Shown: positions 14,128-21,991, counted from the first letter of the stretch. The stretch is DNA of 23,840 bases from Oscillospiraceae bacterium (GCA_019417045.1 DXWE01000012.1:1-23840), one strand, 5' to 3'. Program-made: numbers and translations. Notes: generated by a model not told the origin, from the letters alone.

Positions 14128-16410
14128 ATGAAAAAATTAGCGAGGCTGATCTCCATTGCGCTGTGCGTGGCCTGTGGCACTGCCGCGGTGGGCGGCTGTT
14201 CCCAGGCAAAAGCGGAATTTTACGAAGAGATTTTTTCCAATCCCCTTGCAGACCGGGACGTGGGCGGCACGGATTCGCTGACCCTGCAGGAGAGCGACAA
14301 CCGCTATACCCTGGAAAACGGGGACGTCCGCATGGTCCTGTCCAAGGAAAACGGCTCCATTTGTCAATATGTAAACAAGCAGAGCAAGGTGTATCTCGTG
14401 GAGGACGCGCAGACTGCGGCTCCGCTGCGTGTCTGCCGCCAGGATGGCACCGACTCTGCCGCATTTGCCGCCTTTGACTGCCAGATTCAAAACGACGACG
14501 CGGAGACAAAGGCGCTGGCGCTCAGCTGGACGCTGGAAGACGGCACGATCATCCGTGCAGGCGTCTCGCTGCGGGCGGATGCCCAGGAGACGGTATTCCG
14601 CCTGTCGGTGGAGAATATCGACCTCTCGAATCCCATCGTCAGCGTGGAATATCCCATCTTTGAACAGGTGGATACCCTGTACGAGCCGCAGCAGGACTAT
14701 TTTGTCAGTCCTGTCGTCACCGGCGTCCTGTTCCGGGACCCGGTCTCCAACTTCAACAGCGGTACTTTTGCCGGGATCGACAAGGACACCGGTATGTATC
14801 CCTCCGGCTGGAACGTGCCCATGCAGTTCCAGGGATATTATTCCAAGGGAATCGGCGGGTTTATTTTCTGGACAAGAGACGGCACCGACGGCATCAAGAG
14901 CTTCACCTGCACGGGGAAAGAGTCCGGGCTGCGGATGAGTATCCACCATTTCCTGGACGATATCGGGCAGAGCGCGTATAGCTTTGACTATGATATCGTG
15001 GTGGGCAATCTGGTAAAAGGCACGTGGCAGGAGTGCGCAGAGGTTTACAAGTCCTGGGCCACCCAGCAGTCCTGGTGTGAAAAGGGCTATGCCAAAGACC
15101 GCACAGACCTGAACAAGCAGCTGTATGAAAATACCGCTTTGGTCAATTTCGGCTTTCCCTATACCGGAAAGCTGAGCATTGCGGAGCAGACGGCGCTGTA
15201 TACCCTCATGAAGGAGCATGTCGGCGGCGGATTTCTCAATATCCTGTTCAGCCAGTCCGACTATGCGGTGGATCTGACAAAGCAGAACCAGGATCTGCTG
15301 ACATTTTTCGAGTTTAACACGTTTTCCACGCTGGATCAGACGGAATTCCGCGACAATATCATCCGCAGTGTGGACGGCAGCCGGGCGAGATACGGCACGC
15401 TTGTCAACGGCGTGGAATACTATTACCAGTGCCCCGCCAGCAGCCTGTGGCGTGAAAACCGGCTGGGGGTGGAGCAGGATTACTACACGGATTTTGCCGT
15501 GGACGGCTTCTACCATGACGTCGGTATCGCCGCCGTCCATCCCCTGCAGTGCTTCGACACCTCCCATGCCCATGGCACCCGTGTCAATATCCTCTCGGAT
15601 GCCATCCAGCAGGTCGCCGAGGCCAAACAGTATGCGGTGGAGACGGGGATCCACAGCGTGGGGCAGGAGTTGATTTTTGAGCAGCTGCTGCCGTATGTGG
15701 ATTACTACCAGGCCCGGGCGGGCGGTTCCGTGACCAGCTGGATGGAGCACGACCGGTTCATGCCCGTGCTGGAAAACGGCAGTGCCGAAATCATCCCGCT
15801 GTTCAATTATGTTTACGGACAGTACGGCGCTCTGAGAATGGACGGCTATCTCAGCGCCGATGTGCTCCTGGGCGACGGCTATTATGCCCTTGCCGCCGGG
15901 GTGGCGCTGAACGGCGGTCTGGTCGAATACAATTATGAATTTCTGAACCAGAACGAATATCTCCGCGCGGAGGAGCTGGATCTGGCCAGGCTGGACTTCA
16001 TCGGCGAGCTGGGCCAGGCGCGGCTGACCTACGGCAAGGAGTACCTGGTATATGGCGCTATGGTGAAAGCGCCGGAAATCGGGACAGGGCAGTCCACCTA
16101 TTCCTATTTCAACAAAAACTATCAGGACGGCGTGGGCAAATCGGGCCAGCTTACCGTGGATGATGTCGTCGTCACCGCCTTTGAGAGCGAGGGGAAAATC
16201 GCCGTGTTCCTGTGCAACACCACCGGTGAGTCCATAGAGGCAAGGTTTATCCTCAACGCCCTGCGGGATTACGGCATCGACAGCGCGTCGGTCACCCTTC
16301 GCAGCGCCTCCTCCGAGGACAGCCAGATGGCCGCGGTGGAAGACGGCAAGGCCAAGATCCAGCTGGATCTGGAGCCGCGGAAAGTGTATATGCTGGAAAT
16401 CGTACCTTGA
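14128..16410 (+). CDS. Large surface lipoprotein with glycosidase-like core, possibly DUF6259-type
   Basis: This is a 760-residue lipoprotein: signal peptide, lipid-attachment Cys24 (VGGC), N-terminal beta-sandwich-like region (about 50-230), a probable TIM-barrel region (about 300-620) and a C-terminal beta domain. It resembles the uncharacterised DUF6259-type secreted proteins found in carbohydrate loci; this is from memory and not certain. In the barrel, DGFYHDVG (459-466) has the look of a strand-end catalytic Asp motif (candidate D464), and ETGIHSVGQELIFEQ (505-519) offers candidate acids E505 and E514. It is outside the cell, so it could make the first cut in the polymer before uptake. 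A start at 14128 follows AAAGGGG. No enzymatic activity is proven for it from the sequence, and I cannot place it in a CAZy family. Confidence 0.7.
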   Translation: MKKLARLISIALCVACGTAAVGGCSQAKAEFYEEIFSNPLADRDVGGTDSLTLQESDNRYTLENGDVRMVLSKENGSICQYVNKQSKVYLVEDAQTAAPLRVCRQDGTDSAAFAAFDCQIQNDDAETKALALSWTLEDGTIIRAGVSLRADAQETVFRLSVENIDLSNPIVSVEYPIFEQVDTLYEPQQDYFVSPVVTGVLFRDPVSNFNSGTFAGIDKDTGMYPSGWNVPMQFQGYYSKGIGGFIFWTRDGTDGIKSFTCTGKESGLRMSIHHFLDDIGQSAYSFDYDIVVGNLVKGTWQECAEVYKSWATQQSWCEKGYAKDRTDLNKQLYENTALVNFGFPYTGKLSIAEQTALYTLMKEHVGGGFLNILFSQSDYAVDLTKQNQDLLTFFEFNTFSTLDQTEFRDNIIRSVDGSRARYGTLVNGVEYYYQCPASSLWRENRLGVEQDYYTDFAVDGFYHDVGIAAVHPLQCFDTSHAHGTRVNILSDAIQQVAEAKQYAVETGIHSVGQELIFEQLLPYVDYYQARAGGSVTSWMEHDRFMPVLENGSAEIIPLFNYVYGQYGALRMDGYLSADVLLGDGYYALAAGVALNGGLVEYNYEFLNQNEYLRAEELDLARLDFIGELGQARLTYGKEYLVYGAMVKAPEIGTGQSTYSYFNKNYQDGVGKSGQLTVDDVVVTAFESEGKIAVFLCNTTGESIEARFILNALRDYGIDSASVTLRSASSEDSQMAAVEDGKAKIQLDLEPRKVYMLEIVP

Positions 16411-16424
16411 TGGGAGCAGACAGG

Positions 16425-17345
16425 ATGAATACGGTATTTGTACTGGGAAGCATCAATACGGATCTGGTCATTTCCGCACCGAGAATGCCCCTTATGGGAG
16501 AATCCCTGAAGGGCAGCGGGTTTTTGTGCAGCCAGGGCGGCAAGGGCGCCAACCAGGCGGTGGCCTGCAAAAAGCTGGGCTGTGAGTCGGTCGTATTTAT
16601 CGGCGCCGTGGGGCGGGACCGTTTTGGCGACGACCTCCTGGAATCCCTGCGCAGCCACGGCGTGGATACTGCCTGCGTTGCCCGACTCGAGGGCTCCGGC
16701 AGCGGGGCCTGCGTGATTATTCTGGACGAGCGTACCCATGACAATCTGCTGATCGTGGATCCGGGGGCCAACGAGGGCGTGGATCGGGCCACTCTGCAAA
16801 CATGCCTCGACCGGGGCAGGGCGGGGGATCTCTTTGTGACCCAGCTGGAGGTCAATCTGGACGCCGTAGAGCTCGGCCTGGCGCTCGCCAAGAAAAAAGG
16901 GATGTTCACTGTGCTGAATCCCGCGCCCGTGACCCCTGTGCCGGAGGAAATCTACAAAAATACGGATCTGCTGGTGCTAAACGAGACGGAAGCGCTTCTG
17001 TTGGCCGGTGTCGACGTTGCCGACAGTGTCAAGGCGGGCGCCTGCGCCGACTTTTTCAGAGACCGGGGGGTCGGCGAGGTGCTCATTACGCTGGGCAGCA
17101 GAGGCTGCTTCTATTGCAACGGCCGGGAGGTCGTGCCCTGCCCCGCAGAGAAGACCACGGCGGTGGATCCCACCTCGGCGGGAGATACCTTTATCGGCGC
17201 GCTGGTCTCCAAAAAGGCACGGGGAGAGCCGATCGCAGACGCACTGACCTTTGCAAGCGCGGCCGCTGCCATCGCCGTTTCGCGAAAGGGCGCACTGGCA
17301 TCCATCCCCACGCTTCAGGAAGTAACCGCATATTTCTGCAAATAG
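16425..17345 (+). CDS. Ribokinase-family (PfkB) sugar kinase
   Basis: This is a 306-residue PfkB-family kinase. The sugar contacts of E. coli ribokinase are all conserved: N11 and D13 (GSINTD), K40 in GGKGANQA, E142 (TQLE) and catalytic D254 in DPTSAGD. NPAPVT and NETEA are also typical of RbsK. ATP-dependent phosphorylation at the terminal carbon of a pentose or ketopentose is expected. It is the last gene of the operon. The ATG at 16425 has GGGAG 8 bases upstream and gives the standard RbsK N-terminus. In the pathway it would turn D-ribulose into D-ribulose-5-P, since no AraB- or FucK-type kinase is encoded. Phosphorylation of ribose, or of D-arabinose directly, is also possible. Confidence 0.9.
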   Translation: MNTVFVLGSINTDLVISAPRMPLMGESLKGSGFLCSQGGKGANQAVACKKLGCESVVFIGAVGRDRFGDDLLESLRSHGVDTACVARLEGSGSGACVIILDERTHDNLLIVDPGANEGVDRATLQTCLDRGRAGDLFVTQLEVNLDAVELGLALAKKKGMFTVLNPAPVTPVPEEIYKNTDLLVLNETEALLLAGVDVADSVKAGACADFFRDRGVGEVLITLGSRGCFYCNGREVVPCPAEKTTAVDPTSAGDTFIGALVSKKARGEPIADALTFASAAAAIAVSRKGALASIPTLQEVTAYFCK

Positions 17346-17355
17346 GACAGACAAA

Positions 17356-17389
17356 AAGCCTGCTGCCGGCATCGTCCGGCGGCAGGCTT
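17356..17389. terminator. Bidirectional-looking terminator hairpin at the end of the catabolic operon
   Basis: AAGCCTGCTGCCGG (17356-17369) pairs with CCGGCGGCAGGCTT (17376-17389), a 14-base stem with one G-U pair and a 6-base loop. On the + strand it lies 10 bases after the kinase stop but has no U tract. On the minus strand it is followed by TTTTTG, a proper intrinsic terminator for transcripts coming from the DegV gene. Confidence 0.75.
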
Positions 17390-17606
17390 CTCGCTTGGCA
17401 TATATCCGCGGTATATAAGGAAAGGAGCTCCTGGGGCATCAGGCGCATTTCTGATGAATCGGAACCGGGCATGTCTCTTTCTTATCGAATGCGCCCGGTC
17501 AGGCGGAGCCGGGAACGTGTTGGCAGCGGACAAAGGGCGCGCCTTTCCCGGTCAGCCGAGAGACGGCCGGCCGTTCCCGAAAGAAAGCCACTCCAACCAG
17601 ACTGGC
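17390..17606. other. Intergenic spacer, no gene seen
   Basis: These 217 bases lie between the operon terminator and the DegV stop codon. Six-frame inspection shows only arginine- and proline-rich frames with no Shine-Dalgarno. On the minus strand it would be the 3' untranslated tail of the DegV transcript. Confidence 0.5.
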
Positions 17607-18452
17607 TCAATAGGCGAGCACCACCCCGCCGCTGTTCGCATACATACTGGAGAGAATCCCGGACGGAATCAGCCGGATCTCCGAAAATGCCGGGCAGGCA
17701 GAAAGCAGCGACTGCCGCAGATTTTCCGCACGGGACGGGCAGTTGCAATATACCAAAACCGGAACGACGGACTTTTCCGGCAGCGGCGCCGTCTGTTCCC
17801 GCACGATATCGACCAGCTTCTTCAGGCTGTTTTCCACCCCGCGCACCTTGGCCAGCGCCCGGATGTCGCCGTGTCCGTCGTCGCTCATGATCGGACAGAT
17901 CGAGAGCAGCGACGCGGCCACCCCAATGACCTTGCCAATCCGGCCGCTCTTGATGAAATTGCCGAGATCCTCGAGCACAAACAGGGTGTGCATCTCTGCA
18001 ATTTTTGCTTCCACCTTTTCGACGATCTGCTCAAACGAATCACCTGCCGCCTCCAGCCGGCGGATCAGCAGCGCAATCTGGGTCTCCCCGGCCGCCGCGC
18101 TCTCGGAATCGAATATGTGGATCCTCTTTTCCGGATATTCCTCGAGCACCAGATCCCGCCCGATACAGGCCGCGTTATAGGAGCCGCTCAGCTTGGAGGA
18201 GAGCGTGATCACCATGCTCTCCTCCGCCCCCCACATAAACCTTGCAAACTCCTCCGGCGACGGGCAGGCGGATTGCGCCGCGTCCTTATTGGCCGCCATG
18301 GCCTGGAGCAGCGCCGGTACGTCCGCCCTTTCATCGTCTATAAATGTCAGCCTGCCCACCGTCACCTTCAGCGGTGCGATCTTCAGTCCCAACTCCTCCC
18401 GCAGCTGCGGCGTGCAGTCGCAGCTGCTGTCCCCGATCAACTGAATCGCCAT
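17607..18452 (-). CDS. DegV family fatty-acid-binding protein
   Basis: This is a 281-residue DegV protein, the usual length. The N-terminus IQLIGDSSCD and the lipid-contact motifs SSKLSGSYNAA and DSESAAAGE are typical, as is LEDLGNFIKSGRIGK. DegV/FakB proteins hold a fatty acid, and in FakAB systems present it to the FakA kinase for acyl phosphate formation. No fakA is visible here. The start at 18452 is chosen because GGGAGGTAG lies just upstream; a longer form from 18515 would have an atypical N-terminus. It has its own promoter (18506-18534) and ends towards the terminator at 17356-17389. Confidence 0.92.
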   Translation of the reverse strand: MAIQLIGDSSCDCTPQLREELGLKIAPLKVTVGRLTFIDDERADVPALLQAMAANKDAAQSACPSPEEFARFMWGAEESMVITLSSKLSGSYNAACIGRDLVLEEYPEKRIHIFDSESAAAGETQIALLIRRLEAAGDSFEQIVEKVEAKIAEMHTLFVLEDLGNFIKSGRIGKVIGVAASLLSICPIMSDDGHGDIRALAKVRGVENSLKKLVDIVREQTAPLPEKSVVPVLVYCNCPSRAENLRQSLLSACPAFSEIRLIPSGILSSMYANSGGVVLAY

Positions 18453-18505
18453 CTGTCTACCTCCCGAATTCTGCCTATAAACTATGTAATCTAGTTTCTT
18501 AAACC

Positions 18506-18534
18506 AGATTATCATATATAGTATATGACGTCAA
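18506..18534 (-). promoter_or_regulatory. Promoter of the DegV gene
   Basis: On the minus strand TTGACG (18529-18534) and TAATCT (18506-18511) are 17 bases apart in an A/T-rich gap between the GH13 stop and the DegV start. The 14 bases at 18530-18543 are identical to those at the rRNA promoter (130-143). Confidence 0.6.
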
Positions 18535-18552
18535 GAGGTATTTATGAACATT

Positions 18553-20433
18553 TTATAAATTCCGACCGTCCTGAATCAGCAGCGCACAGTCCTGTCCGGG
18601 CAGCGTCAGGGTCTCCCCTGTAATCTGTCCGCCGCCGAGGGCCACGGTATACCCGTACCAGCGGCCGGGCAGGCGCATCTCCCGCCGCTCCTCCGAGCGA
18701 TTGACCGCGCAGAGCACCGCGCCCTCCGGCGACAGCCGTTCAAAACAGACCACCTCCGCCGGGGAGGCTACCGGGGAAAAGGCGCCCTCCCGCAGAGCGG
18801 ATGCCGCCTTGCGGAACTGGCCGAGTTTTCGGTACCACTGCAACAGCTCGCGGTCCTCCCCTCCCCACGGATAGCAGCCGCGGTTAAAGGGGTCACGGTA
18901 TCCCTCCATGCCGGCCTCGTCCCCGTAGTAGATACACGGCACGCCCGGCAGGCAATACTGCAGCGCGGCGGCCAGGCGCAGCAGCCGAAGCCCCCGGGCG
19001 CGCGCCCCGGGGGAGAGCTGCTGCTCAGCCTGCCACTGCCGCCCACGGCCGTTTGCCGGCTCGCCGGCGAGCAGGGTGAGCGCCCGCTCGGTATCATGGG
19101 TGCCAATGTGGTTCATCAGCAGCCGCGTCACCTGCGGCGGATAGTGCTCCACAATCTCGTAGATCCCATGGATAAAATCCGCCGCATTTCCGCCGGTGAG
19201 AAAGGTGAGAACGGCCGCCCGGAAGGGATAGTTCATCACACTGTCCAGCTGCCGCCCGAGCAGGTAGCGCCGGCGGTGGCCATAGCTCTGCTTGGTACTC
19301 GCGTCCTCCCAGACCTCCCCGAGCACCAGGCTGTCCGGCTTTTCGGCTTTGGCCGCCCGGCGCAGCTCCTCCAGAAAGCCGTCGGGCAGCTCGTCCGCCA
19401 CATCCAGCCGCCAGCCGGAGGCGCCCCGACGCAGCCATTGCCGCACCACACCGTCCTGCCCGTTGATAAACGCCTCAAACGACGGATTCTGTTCGTCCAC
19501 CTCCGGCAGCGTGTCGAACCCCCACCAGCCGGCATATTCCTGCGGCCAGCGGGTAAAGTGATACCAGGGATAATAGGGGGAAGAGGGCGAGTTGTACGCC
19601 CCCTCGCCCGGATACCGGCAGCGTTTGTTGAAATAGCGGCTGTCCGCGCCCGTATGGCTGAACACCCCATCCAGCAGGATCCGGATCCCCACCTGCGCGG
19701 CCGACCGGGCCAGGGAGCGAAAGTCCTCTTCGCTGCCGAGCAGCGGGTCGATCTTCTCGTAATCGGCCGTATCGTACCGATGGTTGGAGTGCGCCTCAAA
19801 CACGGGATTCAGATACAGGCAGGTCACGCCGAGCGCGGCGAGATAATCCAGCCGCTGCTCGATCCCGCGCAGGTCCCCGCCAAAGTAGTCGTTGTTGAGC
19901 ACCAGCCCCTGCTCGTTTGGCTGCCACACGGGCGGCTCCCCCCACCGCTCGTGCAGCACCCGGTCCTGCGGCACCCCCTCTTTCGGGGTATCCGACCGGC
20001 AGAAACGGTCGGGAAAAATCTGGTACATCACCCCGCCGACCAGCCAGTCGGGTGTTGTGAACCCCCGCTCATAACAGGTGAGCTGCCACTCGCTTCGGGA
20101 CTCGGATTCAAACGCCGCCTGCGCCGATCCATCGGAAAGCCGCCGGAGCTGCCGGCGGCCGTCGTTCGTGTCCAGCACAAAATCATACCAGTATAAGCCG
20201 GGTTCTCCGGGGGCAAAGTGGCACTCCCACCACTCATGCGTGTCGTCCGCCATGCCCGCCCAGAACATCCCGTCAAAGTGCTCCAGTCTTCCCTCCTCCC
20301 GCATGCGCAGGTAGGCCGCGTGGCATCCCCACTCCCGCGGCACACACAGCCGGAAATGCACCGGTGTCCCGTCCGGGACCGCGCCGAACGGGTCTCGATA
20401 AGCGGTATCGCGGGATGTGAAAATCGGGGGCAT
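18553..20433 (-). CDS. GH13 alpha-glucanase, cyclomaltodextrinase/neopullulanase-like
   Basis: This is a 626-residue GH13 enzyme of the neopullulanase/cyclomaltodextrinase/maltogenic amylase type. It has an N-terminal CBM34-like beta domain (about 1-125), VMYQIFPDRF at the start of the barrel, and all four conserved regions: DGVFSH (255-260), GWRLDVADE with nucleophile D344, LGEVWE with acid E373, and HDTE with stabiliser D447. No signal peptide is visible, so it should hydrolyse maltodextrins or cyclodextrins in the cytoplasm. The ATG at 20433 follows AAAGGTGAG; the longer frame from 20490 overlaps tyrA and is not needed. It starts 22 bases after the tyrA stop, so the two are probably cotranscribed although functionally unrelated. 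Confidence 0.93.
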   Translation of the reverse strand: MPPIFTSRDTAYRDPFGAVPDGTPVHFRLCVPREWGCHAAYLRMREEGRLEHFDGMFWAGMADDTHEWWECHFAPGEPGLYWYDFVLDTNDGRRQLRRLSDGSAQAAFESESRSEWQLTCYERGFTTPDWLVGGVMYQIFPDRFCRSDTPKEGVPQDRVLHERWGEPPVWQPNEQGLVLNNDYFGGDLRGIEQRLDYLAALGVTCLYLNPVFEAHSNHRYDTADYEKIDPLLGSEEDFRSLARSAAQVGIRILLDGVFSHTGADSRYFNKRCRYPGEGAYNSPSSPYYPWYHFTRWPQEYAGWWGFDTLPEVDEQNPSFEAFINGQDGVVRQWLRRGASGWRLDVADELPDGFLEELRRAAKAEKPDSLVLGEVWEDASTKQSYGHRRRYLLGRQLDSVMNYPFRAAVLTFLTGGNAADFIHGIYEIVEHYPPQVTRLLMNHIGTHDTERALTLLAGEPANGRGRQWQAEQQLSPGARARGLRLLRLAAALQYCLPGVPCIYYGDEAGMEGYRDPFNRGCYPWGGEDRELLQWYRKLGQFRKAASALREGAFSPVASPAEVVCFERLSPEGAVLCAVNRSEERREMRLPGRWYGYTVALGGGQITGETLTLPGQDCALLIQDGRNL

Positions 20434-20455
20434 GGCACTCACCTTTCTGTCGTCT

Positions 20456-21298
20456 CTATTTCGCGTTTTCCTTGCACTCACGCCCGGCACGGATCAGCCG
20501 GCGCAGCCCCTCCTCATCCCCGTCCTCCAGCGCCGCACGATACTCCTCCAGGCTGTGGATCAGCAGGTCGAGCTCCGCGCACAGCGCCGGGCGGTTCAGG
20601 AGAAACAGCTCGCTCCAGAGCTTTTCGTCGATCGTCGCGACACGTGACACATCCCGATAGCTGCCGGCGGAATAGCCGATATGGTGCTGGCAGCAGGGGG
20701 ACTGCACATACGCGCCCGCCAGCACATGGGGCACCTGACTGGTGAACGCGATCATCCGGTCGTGCGTCTCCGGGGTCGTCACCGTCACCCGGGCGCACCC
20801 GAGCTCGCGGGCGAGCTCCCGCACCAGCGCCAATGCCTCCGGATCGGTCTCCCCCTCCCGTGGGGTGACGATATAGCTTGCCCCCTTGAACAGCTTGGTG
20901 TCCGCATGGGAAAACCCGTTTTTCTCACGCCCCGCCATCGGGTGGCCGCCCACAAACCGCACGCCGTGCGCCGCGCACAGCGGGGTGCACGCGTCCACCA
21001 CCGCGGCCTTGACGCCGCACACATCCGTGACCACCGCGCCGGGATGCAGCAGCGCCACATGCTCTTTTAGAAATTCCATTGTGGTATGGGGCGCCAGGGC
21101 CAATACCAACACATCCAGCTTTTGCCAGTCATCCGGCTCACAGGCACGCGAAATAGCTCCCCTTTCCACCGCCGCCGCCAGCGTGATGGGATTGCTGTCT
21201 GCCCCGAGCAGCGTGTGGCCGGTTGTCTCGCTCCAGGTCAGCGCCATCGAACCGCCGATCAGCCCCAGCCCCACGATTCCAATTGTCATCGGCTGCAT
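20456..21298 (-). CDS. tyrA: Prephenate dehydrogenase
   Basis: This is a 280-residue NAD(P)-dependent prephenate dehydrogenase that oxidatively decarboxylates prephenate to 4-hydroxyphenylpyruvate for tyrosine synthesis. The Rossmann motif GIVGLGLIGGSMA lies near residue 10; GGHPMAGRE carries the substrate-binding His. YSAGSYRDVSR in the C-terminal helical domain is typical. No ACT or chorismate mutase domain is fused. The start at 21298 (MQPMTIG) has GGGGTGG 7 bases upstream; MTIG at 21289 is the alternative. It is divergent from acpP and upstream of the GH13 gene. Confidence 0.94.
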   Translation of the reverse strand: MQPMTIGIVGLGLIGGSMALTWSETTGHTLLGADSNPITLAAAVERGAISRACEPDDWQKLDVLVLALAPHTTMEFLKEHVALLHPGAVVTDVCGVKAAVVDACTPLCAAHGVRFVGGHPMAGREKNGFSHADTKLFKGASYIVTPREGETDPEALALVRELARELGCARVTVTTPETHDRMIAFTSQVPHVLAGAYVQSPCCQHHIGYSAGSYRDVSRVATIDEKLWSELFLLNRPALCAELDLLIHSLEEYRAALEDGDEEGLRRLIRAGRECKENAK

Positions 21299-21322
21299 GA
21301 TACCACCCCCGTCAAAAGTATT

Positions 21323-21339
21323 CTGACAGATTTTGTCAG
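21323..21339. promoter_or_regulatory. Inverted repeat upstream of tyrA
   Basis: CTGACA and TGTCAG form a perfect inverted repeat with a 5-base spacer, 25-41 bases before the tyrA start in the divergent tyrA/acpP region. It could be an operator or a short leader hairpin. I do not recognise the regulator and found no clear tyrA promoter. Confidence 0.35.
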
Positions 21340-21367
21340 TCCCAGAGGATTTCAAAATATTTTCAAA

Positions 21368-21386
21368 AATTCCCAAAAAGGGAATT
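21368..21386. promoter_or_regulatory. Inverted repeat overlapping the acpP -35 box
   Basis: AATTCCC-AAAAA-GGGAATT is a perfect 7-base inverted repeat. Its right arm overlaps the first two bases of the acpP -35 hexamer, a position where a bound protein would affect acpP initiation. It does not match the FapR or FabT consensus as I know them. Confidence 0.4.
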
Positions 21387-21413
21387 GACAAATAGAGAAA
21401 GAACGCATACTAT
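21385..21413 (+). promoter_or_regulatory. Promoter of acpP
   Basis: TTGACA (21385-21390) and TACTAT (21408-21413) are separated by the optimal 17 bases, about 96 bases before the acpP start. Confidence 0.8.
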
Positions 21414-21454
21414 TTTATATGTCCTGTGCGGGGCAGTTTTACTATACCACAAAG

Positions 21455-21474
21455 GGCCCTCTCTGAAAAGGGCC
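21455..21474 (+). promoter_or_regulatory. Leader hairpin before acpP
   Basis: GGCCCT (21455-21460) pairs with AGGGCC (21469-21474) across 8 bases in the untranslated leader of acpP, followed about 6 bases later by a T-rich run (ATTATTTTTTGG). It may be an attenuator or a remnant terminator; the stem is short. Confidence 0.35.
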
Positions 21475-21508
21475 GCCCGATTATTTTTTGGAAGGATGAG
21501 CGTGTCGT

Positions 21509-21736
21509 ATGGTCTTGGAGAAGGTCAAGTCTATCTTGGGGAATCAGTTTGAAGTTGATCCCGACGGAATCCGGGAGGAAACCAACATTCAGGAGGATCT
21601 CGGGGCGGACTCGCTTGACGTCGTGGACCTGATGATGTCCCTCGAGGACGAATTCAATCTGGAAATTGCCGATGAGGACGTGGAGAAGATCGTCACGGTC
21701 GGCGACCTGGTGGCCTATATCGAAGAACATCTGTAA
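21509..21736 (+). CDS. acpP: Acyl carrier protein
   Basis: This is a 75-residue acidic acyl carrier protein for fatty acid synthesis. The phosphopantetheine attachment serine is in DLGADSLDVVDL (S35), and the four-helix pattern and the VTVGDLVAYIEEHL end are canonical. GGAAGGA lies about 12 bases before the ATG, slightly far. It is monocistronic: a strong promoter at 21385-21413 and a terminator at 21748-21787. No fab genes are adjacent in this window. Confidence 0.97.
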   Translation: MVLEKVKSILGNQFEVDPDGIREETNIQEDLGADSLDVVDLMMSLEDEFNLEIADEDVEKIVTVGDLVAYIEEHL

Positions 21737-21747
21737 AGCAACGGATC

Positions 21748-21787
21748 AAATAGCCCGGCGGCGCAGAAATGCGCCGCCGGGCTATTT
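21748..21787. terminator. Strong bidirectional terminator between acpP and rubredoxin
   Basis: A perfect 18-base stem (21748-21765 with 21770-21787) closes a GAAA tetraloop. Its G/C-rich core is flanked by AAATA and TATTT, so it works as an intrinsic terminator in both directions for two convergent units. Confidence 0.92.
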
Positions 21788-21821
21788 GTATGTAAGCGGG
21801 ATTGCCCCCGCTCAGGTCCCG

Positions 21822-21980
21822 TCAGGCTCTGGTGAACATCTCCCTGCCCACGCCGCAGCGGGGGCATACGAAATCGTCCGGCAGGTCTTCAAACGGCGTG
21901 CCCGGCGCGATGCCGAGCTCCGGCTCGCCGGCGGCCGGATCGTAGACATAGCCGCAGACCATACACACCCATTTATCCAT
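21822..21980 (-). CDS. Rubredoxin
   Basis: This 52-residue rubredoxin is a small cytoplasmic one-iron electron carrier, typical of strict anaerobes, where it serves oxygen and peroxide detoxification. The four iron-binding cysteines are C6-M-V-C9-G and C39-P-R-C42-G, and YVYDPAAGEPE and GTPFEDLPDDFVCP are family signatures (F replaces the usual W before VCP). AAGGAG (21988-21993) is 7 bases before the start and overlaps the stop codon of the preceding small gene, so the two are translationally linked. No rubrerythrin or flavodiiron partner is in the window. Confidence 0.95.
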   Translation of the reverse strand: MDKWVCMVCGYVYDPAAGEPELGIAPGTPFEDLPDDFVCPRCGVGREMFTRA

Positions 21981-21991
21981 GCGGCGACTCC

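Noticed and set aside
11655..17345. L-fucose catabolic operon because of fucI
   Set aside because: No fuculokinase, fuculose-1-phosphate aldolase, lactaldehyde reductase or fucosidase is present; an epimerase of phosphopentuloses follows instead.
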